Shown: one piece after another, positions 15,412-20,594 of the stretch
How positions within the stretch are numbered: the stretch's first letter is position 1
Layout of the letters: each line of letters starts with the position of its first letter
Source of the DNA: Bodo saltans
Lineage: Eukaryota; Euglenozoa; Kinetoplastea; Eubodonida; Bodonidae
NCBI GenBank assembly: GCA_001460835.1
Contig: CYKH01000152.1
Coordinates: forward strand, 1-20,594
DNA length: 20,594 nucleotides
Direction: 5' to 3'
Made by a program: the position numbers and the translations under genes
Notes under the pieces: model-generated
What the model was told of the DNA's origin: nothing
What the model saw: the letters and a program-made list of their open reading frames with translations, nothing else
The model's database searches: none

Positions 15412-18400
15412 ATGCCGTGTCTCAGCCCTGTCGATGCATTGCCTTGCGTCTCGCTAATGTGGCTCATTCTCGTGTTCCTCGCAGTCCAAGCCACCAACGA
15501 TGCCTGCACGAAGTGCTGCAATGCTGGTGATACACTTTTAGGGTCGGACTGCACTACCACAGTTCCCGCCTCGGACAACTGCCCTATTGGGTTTTCTCCA
15601 AGTGGCGGTCAGTGTGTTAATGCAGGTGCACGATGCTCGGGGCTCATTCCCACAATGTTAGCAAATATTGGTGCTTGTTGCTACGGAACTAAAAAGCCTC
15701 CAGCAAATACCGCTCCCGGCTTCTACTCGTGCAGGCCATTAGACCTAGGCCCAGGTGGGTATTACTGCAGGACATCGTCAGAGATTGGCTGCTACTCTGA
15801 CTTGGGGTCACCCTCTTCGTGTCCGTTGGGTAGTAGTGCAGATGGCAACGACTGTGTTAGCAGCTTGACCTACTCCTGCCCATCGGGTTACACACGATCA
15901 GGCACCACCTGTACTAATACTTATGCTGCCTTCACCATTACAACATCAACACAATGTAACAGAGCAAGTCCCGCTACAGATGGATGTCAGTGGTGCACAA
16001 ATGTCAGTGCATGCCTCCCTGATGCGGCGTCATGCCCTGCAAGCTGCTTGGTGACGCCTCAAGCCATGTGCAGCAACACTCCATCCGCGTGCCAGTGGTG
16101 CTCAGCCATTGGAGTGTGCCAAAAGGACTCCATCGGGTGCTTCGCGTCATGTCTTAACGCGACAACAGATTCTAGTATCTGTGATGCGAGCACATCGTGC
16201 AAGTATTGTACGGCCATTGGCGTGTGTCAACCCGATGCTGGGCTATGCTACGCAACGTGCTTGGCTGCTACTGCTGAGTCTAGCGTTTGTGATGGCAGCA
16301 CATCGTGCAAATACTGCTCGACGTCTGGATCCATCGGTGTGTGCCAACCCAACAGTGGAACGTGTTGGGCTACCTGCACGCCTGCATCAGACGACCTCCT
16401 TAGCTCTGCTCTATGCACAACAAGCGAAGACTGCAAGTGGTGCCCAACACTCAACTATTGCACGGAGCGGACACGTGACTGCCACACGCAGTGCACGACG
16501 GTTGCACCGGACGACCCTGCAATCTGCCAGGTGCAGTCTATTCAGTCACAGTGCCAGTGGTGCGGTGTGCCTGGGAGCGTCAAGTACTGCGTGGCGGTGA
16601 CGGAAGAGCCGCGGCTGCGATGTGCGGCGTCGTGTGCTGGGCTGATCTGGCGGCAGGACGTGTGCGACGGAGCGCTTGAGTGCCACTGGTGCGGCGTGCA
16701 CAACGCTGCGCAGGGTGGTCGGTGCAAGCCGCTTCCTGGGAAGAGCCGTGGGTACGTTGCGTGGCGGCGTGAAGTGGAGTGTGACACTGAGAGTGACACG
16801 GTCAGTTTCTCCGCGCTGCATTCCCTATCAGAATCGCCAATCATCAGTGCAAGTCGGTCATTCAACACGTCGACAAGCACGAGCCCCTCGTGGTCTATCA
16901 GCAAATCACGAAGCATTTCGTCCTCTCTGGGTAGATTGACACTGACGCCAACGAACTCTACTTGCCCAACCATGACGTTGTTGGTGACTGGACGAACCGA
17001 CAGTGTTTCGTTGAAACACACGACATCGCTTTCGGGCTTGACGACAAAGTCAGCGTCGCTAACCTTGACCCATGAGCTTACAGCGACGCGTTTCTATTCA
17101 CGGGATCAAACACTTGTCGAAGCCGTTGCGACGTATTTGGCCTTGGGACTCATCGTACCCTCAGTGGTTGGGGGAGGCATGATGACGAGCTCACTGAGCC
17201 GCGTGATAGCTGCCCGTAACCTCGGACAGTGCTGGGGCCAATCTGGCAGCTCTGTGTTCTCCCTCCCAATTGACGTATGCAGTTACTCTGCGAGCGATGC
17301 GGAGCAACTTGAAGGCCAGGGTGATGCCGTGGTTGGTGTGGTACTAGTGGTTTGCGGCGCATTGATCCTCACAGTGTGTGGCGTCGGTTATTGGAAATTG
17401 AAACAAACGTCTTTTTGGGTGACCGCAGGAGACTTGTCGCTTGTCAGTGTTCTTACGCCCCTGTGTGTTGCTGCGATTCCACTAGTTGTTGGTGGTGCGG
17501 TGACAACTGCTGTTGCCCCGACGTCATCTGATCATCCTCGCGCCAAGACTTGTGGCGCTACTGCCGCCCTTATTGCCGTGTGCTTTGTGCTGACGTTGCT
17601 CCTCATGATTGTCCTTGCGGTTGTACCGATGGCGACACCAGCTCTATTTGGGGTTGAATGTAGACGAGGCAAGCCTCTTCGAGACGTCGGTGACACTACA
17701 TCGTTGCTTGCTCGTGCGTTGACGTGGTTTCGTCGCAGCGGCCGACGCTGGTGGCACTGGGAGCCCATAGGTGCTGCCTCACCTAGCTCCTTGTCGCATC
17801 GCATGGTGCGTACCTTGCTCCTCGAGTACCGTGCGTTGTGGTACAGTGCTTTAGATTGCACAATTGTATGCGCAGTGTCTGTGCTTGGCTCGCTTGGTCC
17901 TTTCCTTTCATGGACCCCGTGCGTGGCGACTGGGGGAACTGTCACAGCAATATTTGCAGCGCAGTTGATTGTCTGCCTCTTGACCCAACCGATGGCAAGA
18001 CCCTTCGACTGGTACATTTGCAACGTTACGTTGACACTGACGTTGATGAGCAGTGTGCTACGAGTTGTGTACGGTGCATCGACTACAGACGATGAGCGAG
18101 AGGATCGTGGCGAGTTGTTAACAGTCGCGGCTGTTTTCGATCTCATGGTGAGCGTTGTGACCTTTGGCCCAATAGTTATTGATGCGATCGAACTTATCAA
18201 ACACGCTGTGGCGAAATGCAGAAGTCGGAAACATCATCACGAGGCAGTTAACGCTGATCAACATCATGACGTAGTACTGCTGCAAAACTATCAAGCTGAC
18301 GCTGGTGGCTATCACCCAAATGAAGGATGCTCGATGGAGCTACTCCATTTCGCCGACAGAGAGGAGCTCGTTGCGAGTGGATTAGTGGTTGAGGAGCAAC

Positions 18401-18594
18401 TCTTAGAAATGTTGTTTGAAGGAAATGTCGTTGAAGCGCAGCTTGCTGAGGGCCATGCTCAAGTGGACGAAGACGACGACCCCCTTCTCTTGGATGCGGA
18501 ATTGATGCCTACAAGCGTTGCGGTCATGTATGAGGACGGTCAAAATCGTGTCCCGTCAAATGCGTTGCTTGAGGCTTACGGGTACAACGACTGA
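15412..18594 (+). CDS. Cys-rich, multi-pass surface membrane protein (1060 aa)
   Basis: I do not recognise a named family; the architecture resembles large surface proteins of bodonids. Residues 1-27 form a signal peptide (hydrophobic core VSLMWLILVFLAV). Residues 30-190 are Cys-rich with short CPxG-type motifs. Seven Cys-rich units, each opening with C-x-[WY]-C, begin at residues 192, 227, 263, 299, 341, 381 and 424, at intervals of 35-43. A Ser/Thr-rich stalk with alternating Ser (SISKSRSISSS) follows at about 460-560. About eight membrane segments lie near 567-588, 638-661, 674-700, 713-745, 806-833, 840-862, 864-889 and 901-927. The C-terminal tail of about 130 residues is His-rich, then acidic, with an acidic-dileucine motif DDDPLL at 1021-1026. 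The layout suggests a large ectodomain, a membrane bundle and a cytoplasmic sorting tail. A sensory or adhesive role is possible but unproven. The start follows a strong acceptor directly. Confidence 0.88.
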   Translation: MPCLSPVDALPCVSLMWLILVFLAVQATNDACTKCCNAGDTLLGSDCTTTVPASDNCPIGFSPSGGQCVNAGARCSGLIPTMLANIGACCYGTKKPPANTAPGFYSCRPLDLGPGGYYCRTSSEIGCYSDLGSPSSCPLGSSADGNDCVSSLTYSCPSGYTRSGTTCTNTYAAFTITTSTQCNRASPATDGCQWCTNVSACLPDAASCPASCLVTPQAMCSNTPSACQWCSAIGVCQKDSIGCFASCLNATTDSSICDASTSCKYCTAIGVCQPDAGLCYATCLAATAESSVCDGSTSCKYCSTSGSIGVCQPNSGTCWATCTPASDDLLSSALCTTSEDCKWCPTLNYCTERTRDCHTQCTTVAPDDPAICQVQSIQSQCQWCGVPGSVKYCVAVTEEPRLRCAASCAGLIWRQDVCDGALECHWCGVHNAAQGGRCKPLPGKSRGYVAWRREVECDTESDTVSFSALHSLSESPIISASRSFNTSTSTSPSWSISKSRSISSSLGRLTLTPTNSTCPTMTLLVTGRTDSVSLKHTTSLSGLTTKSASLTLTHELTATRFYSRDQTLVEAVATYLALGLIVPSVVGGGMMTSSLSRVIAARNLGQCWGQSGSSVFSLPIDVCSYSASDAEQLEGQGDAVVGVVLVVCGALILTVCGVGYWKLKQTSFWVTAGDLSLVSVLTPLCVAAIPLVVGGAVTTAVAPTSSDHPRAKTCGATAALIAVCFVLTLLLMIVLAVVPMATPALFGVECRRGKPLRDVGDTTSLLARALTWFRRSGRRWWHWEPIGAASPSSLSHRMVRTLLLEYRALWYSALDCTIVCAVSVLGSLGPFLSWTPCVATGGTVTAIFAAQLIVCLLTQPMARPFDWYICNVTLTLTLMSSVLRVVYGASTTDDEREDRGELLTVAAVFDLMVSVVTFGPIVIDAIELIKHAVAKCRSRKHHHEAVNADQHHDVVLLQNYQADAGGYHPNEGCSMELLHFADREELVASGLVVEEQLLEMLFEGNVVEAQLAEGHAQVDEDDDPLLLDAELMPTSVAVMYEDGQNRVPSNALLEAYGYND

Positions 18595-19159
18595 GCTCTT
18601 CATTCTCAAAACAACAATCGTTATTTGTTGCACTTCACTTTCACTCGTGTATGGTTTTAATTTTATTCGCCAGCCAAACCTATTTGAAGGCTTCAGGCTT
18701 CTTGATAGCCCTTCGGCTTGTGCACACCATTTTTCCCGCACCCACCGATCCTCCTGTTCGGTACTTGCCCTTATTTGTTAAAAAAAAAAACTCTAATTAA
18801 TTCTCCCATTCTGCAACATCCTCGAGCGCAAACTGTGCTTGCTATCCCTAAAAAAGCTATCAATGGGCATTTTCGGACGGTCGAGGAAACCGGTCGAAGA
18901 AACCAAAATACAACCCCGCACAAAACAAGAATAGTAATGCCACTTACCACCTACCAGAAAGGTGGAAGAGCGGCACTTTCATATTCTTTGTGGCATCAAT
19001 CATTGGTATCTTTTTTTGAATCACAAAAAAATGATGTTGTGCTACCTGGCCCATTCAAAATTCATTTGCCTTTTCTCGCACTAGAAAAGGACCAACAGTC
19101 GACGACTGATGGAATGCCCAACCCCATTGGAGGAGCCGTATTGTAGAATCGTTCGTATC
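18595..19159 (+). other. Intergenic region between the membrane protein and the second BEACH fragment
   Basis: About 565 bases with no convincing gene. The left part is presumably the 3' UTR of the membrane-protein gene and includes a run of ten A near 18780. A 69-codon frame with ATG at 18937 ends at 19146, but it shows no recognisable motif and its composition is not distinctive. The right edge is the abrupt breakpoint where the duplicated BEACH sequence begins. Confidence 0.5.
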
Positions 19160-20122
19160 ACGCTGCACAGGTGGGATCGATGAAAGAGAAGAGTACCACC
19201 CTCAAGTCCCCAGTAGCCACCAACTCCGGCACCACCACCACCTTCGTCAGCGTCACGAAGCCAAGGTCGTGTTCGTCTTGTTCAATTGTGGAACGATGGT
19301 CAGCTTCTTGTCTCAACGGAGCCTGGCACTCTCAGTGCATGGCACGTCACAAACAAAGCCGCGGCGTTCTGCTTTGCAGTGGACATTGCAGCGGAGATTC
19401 ATGATCACACCACCACTGTGCAGCAGCAGCAGCAACGCAACCAGTCGTCAAGCTTTGATGCAACGACTGTGATCATCACGACTGCGAGCTTCACTGTGCG
19501 GTCCCCACAAGTGTTATCGTCACTGTCGCCTGTTGCGCATGTCGTTCGATTCGTGTGCCGCGATGAAGAGTACAAACATTATTACGTTGCGACAGACCGT
19601 CACGTGCTGGTGCTTTCGAGTATTGGGGCAGTATTGTCAGTGCTTTGGGTGGAGGGAACCAACCCATTTGACCCCAACACTCCCACGCAGCCTGCCATCG
19701 CTGCATCCACGATTCCGTCTGCTGGCCTTACATCTACGTTCTCAACGCGGACGTTCTCAACGCGGAGCAACGGAGCCCTCGGCTCTGCAGTGTTGTCGTC
19801 ACAGACACTTGCGGAGCCGATCACGTCCATTGCGTACTGCAACTTCAAGTGCCACTCCTCCATCAATGTTCTTTTGTGCGGGCACGCCAATGGCTGTGCG
19901 TCGGTGTGGACTGTGTTCTCCGATGTGAGCCCATCAAGCCCCTCTATTCGTAGCATCCGCTTTCATAGCTGCTTAGCAGTGGAGAAGGGAACTGCAGTGA
20001 CGAGCATTGCGCCGGTGATGGAGACGTCGATGGTGATCTTTGGGCTGTCAGGAGGCGGAGTGGTTGTGCTTGGTCTGCCGCCAAACGTGGTGGTGGAGGG
20101 TGGCGAGAGCGGCGCCAACTAA
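19160..20122 (+). pseudogene. BEACH-gene 3' fragment, second copy (WD40-like tail)
   Basis: This repeats the last 320 or so codons of the BEACH gene and ends at the matching stop codon. It has no upstream solenoid, PH or BEACH sequence: the homology begins at 19160 with unrelated DNA to the left. Near 19211-19228, two losses totalling 14 bases in the Ser/Thr/Pro linker shift the frame. Residues matching MKEKSTTLKSPV are therefore in one frame and everything from about 19229 to the stop is in another. After that the frame is fully open for about 297 codons and differs from copy 1 by scattered substitutions, several in-frame small indels (an extra Gln codon, and a doubled 15-base unit near 19735-19764) and conserved blade motifs. 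It lacks a usable start and looks like a pseudogene fragment, unless the left edge is an assembly join to an intact gene. Confidence 0.85.
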
Positions 20123-20227
20123 CAGAACACAGAGATTATGTGGTTATGTGAGATACTTTGTCTCAACAAGGTTTCGTTGTTTTTCTTTTTGCGGCATTGC
20201 AAGCGAATACTCTTCTGAAACAAAATA

Positions 20228-20247
20228 AATACATTTTTCTTGCTTAG
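20228..20247 (+). promoter_or_regulatory. Candidate trans-splice acceptor for the intact kelch start
   Basis: The tract TTTTTCTTGCTTAG ends in AG at 20246-20247, 89 bases before the ATG at 20337, with no ATG between. An alternative acceptor follows the upstream pyrimidine tract, with AG at 20202-20203. In copy 1 the AG of the first site reads AC. Confidence 0.45.
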
Positions 20248-20336
20248 TTCGCGTTACCTCACAACCATTACGTCTTTGGGTGCACACTAATTGCTGCAAC
20301 AGACACTTTCAAGAACTTAACTCGCGCAGCATAGTG

Positions 20337-20594
20337 ATGATGATGGCACCGCCTCAGGTAGGATCTCCCTTTGACGGCCACCGCGCGTTCTTCACTGCTG
20401 CAAGCGGATCATCACAATTTACTTTCTCGAGTCCTGCGCCGTCTGCGCCGTCAGCGCGCAGTGGTCATGCTATGGTGTACTGTAAGTATCTCCATTGTGC
20501 GTTTATGTGCGGAGGCCTGGGCTTTGGCAACAACGTCAAGAACGATGTCTGGAAGTTTGACCTGACCACTGAGGAATGGTCACGAGTCACGACT
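20337..20594 (+). CDS. Kelch-repeat protein, N-terminal part (runs off window)
   Basis: A frame opens with three consecutive ATG codons at 20337 and is still open at the window end after 86 codons. The first 40 residues are a Ser/Pro/Ala-rich leader (SSPAPSAPSARS). A complete first kelch blade follows: SGHAMVYCKYLHCAF, then the Gly-Gly doublet in FMCGGLGFGNN, then NDVWKFDLTTEEWSRV. From codon 67 on (20534) the sequence matches the kelch frame that starts abruptly at 13338. This is the intact 5' end of the gene truncated in copy 1 and would complete a six-bladed propeller with the five blades seen there. A GTAAGTAT string inside blade 1 resembles a splice donor but is simply coding here, since the blade reads through. 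Confidence 0.8.
   Translation, partial: MMMAPPQVGSPFDGHRAFFTAASGSSQFTFSSPAPSAPSARSGHAMVYCKYLHCAFMCGGLGFGNNVKNDVWKFDLTTEEWSRVTT

Larger units (their letters stand above)
19160..20250 (+). repeat. Dispersed duplication, copy 2 (BEACH 3' end and 3' UTR)
   Basis: This is the partner of 12236-13337. The coding part differs by a few percent by eye, including amino-acid changes. The 3' UTR differs by only a handful of bases. The homology resumes in the kelch coding sequence at 20534, which matches 13338; the 283 bases before that are present only here. Confidence 0.95.

Noticed and set aside
15960-16740. Cys-unit region as a CRISPR-like or satellite DNA repeat
   Set aside because: The periodicity lies in the protein (35-43 residues, variable) and the DNA copies are diverged; there are no identical repeats with unique spacers.
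18718-19146. 142-codon + frame before the second BEACH fragment
   Set aside because: It starts at a non-ATG codon and crosses a poly-A run encoding lysines; only 69 codons follow its plausible ATG. No family features are visible.
18780-19160. Remnant of a retrotransposon ending in poly-A
   Set aside because: Only short A runs are present. No reverse-transcriptase motifs, target-site duplications or terminal repeats were found by eye.
20470-20500. GTAAGTAT splice-donor-like string in the second kelch start
   Set aside because: The reading frame continues through it into a proper kelch blade, and cis-introns are very rare in kinetoplastids.

Overview
The window looks like nuclear DNA of a kinetoplastid protist, most like a free-living bodonid such as Bodo. 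This is inferred from architecture, not from a database match. Every convincing gene lies on the + strand. One uninterrupted frame runs for 10 kb, no spliceosomal introns are needed, GC content is balanced, and several start codons follow a polypyrimidine tract and an AG, as expected for spliced-leader trans-splicing of polycistronic transcripts.

Layout. (1) 250-741: a small lysine/glutamate-rich coiled-coil protein of unknown function. (2) 1137-13209: a giant BEACH gene of the neurobeachin/LRBA/LYST type. It has a long alpha-solenoid N-terminal region, a ConA-like lectin module, a PH-BEACH module, a BEACH domain and a degenerate WD40 tail. The frame is broken inside the BEACH domain by a 304-bp direct tandem duplication (10887-11190 and 11191-11494). 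This splits it into a 3358-aa frame and a C-terminal frame ending at 13209. Discounting one unit gives a single frame of 3923 codons including the stop. (3) 13338-14529: a kelch-repeat gene without its 5' end, followed by an acidic-tail ORF in another frame (14583-14840). (4) 15412-18594: a secreted-then-membrane protein with a signal peptide, seven Cys-rich C-x-[WY]-C units, a Ser/Thr-rich stalk, about eight membrane segments and an acidic tail. (5) 19160-20594: a second, partial copy of the BEACH 3' end, its 3' UTR and the start of the kelch gene. This copy carries the kelch 5' end that the first copy lacks.

The BEACH-kelch pair therefore occurs twice, about 6.9 kb apart, with the membrane-protein gene between, and each copy is incomplete in a different way. 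The 304-bp duplication is 3.6% diverged, with 10 of 11 differences synonymous, so its two halves appear to descend from two separately functional genes or alleles. The locus is either a recombining tandem array of BEACH-kelch units or an assembly in which two alleles or paralogues were joined. Separating these is the main open question.

By family knowledge, BEACH proteins act in membrane trafficking and lysosome-related organelle biology, and kelch propellers mediate protein contacts. Nothing in the sequence shows that the genes here act together beyond their repeated adjacency. I saw no RNA genes, CRISPR arrays or intact mobile elements.
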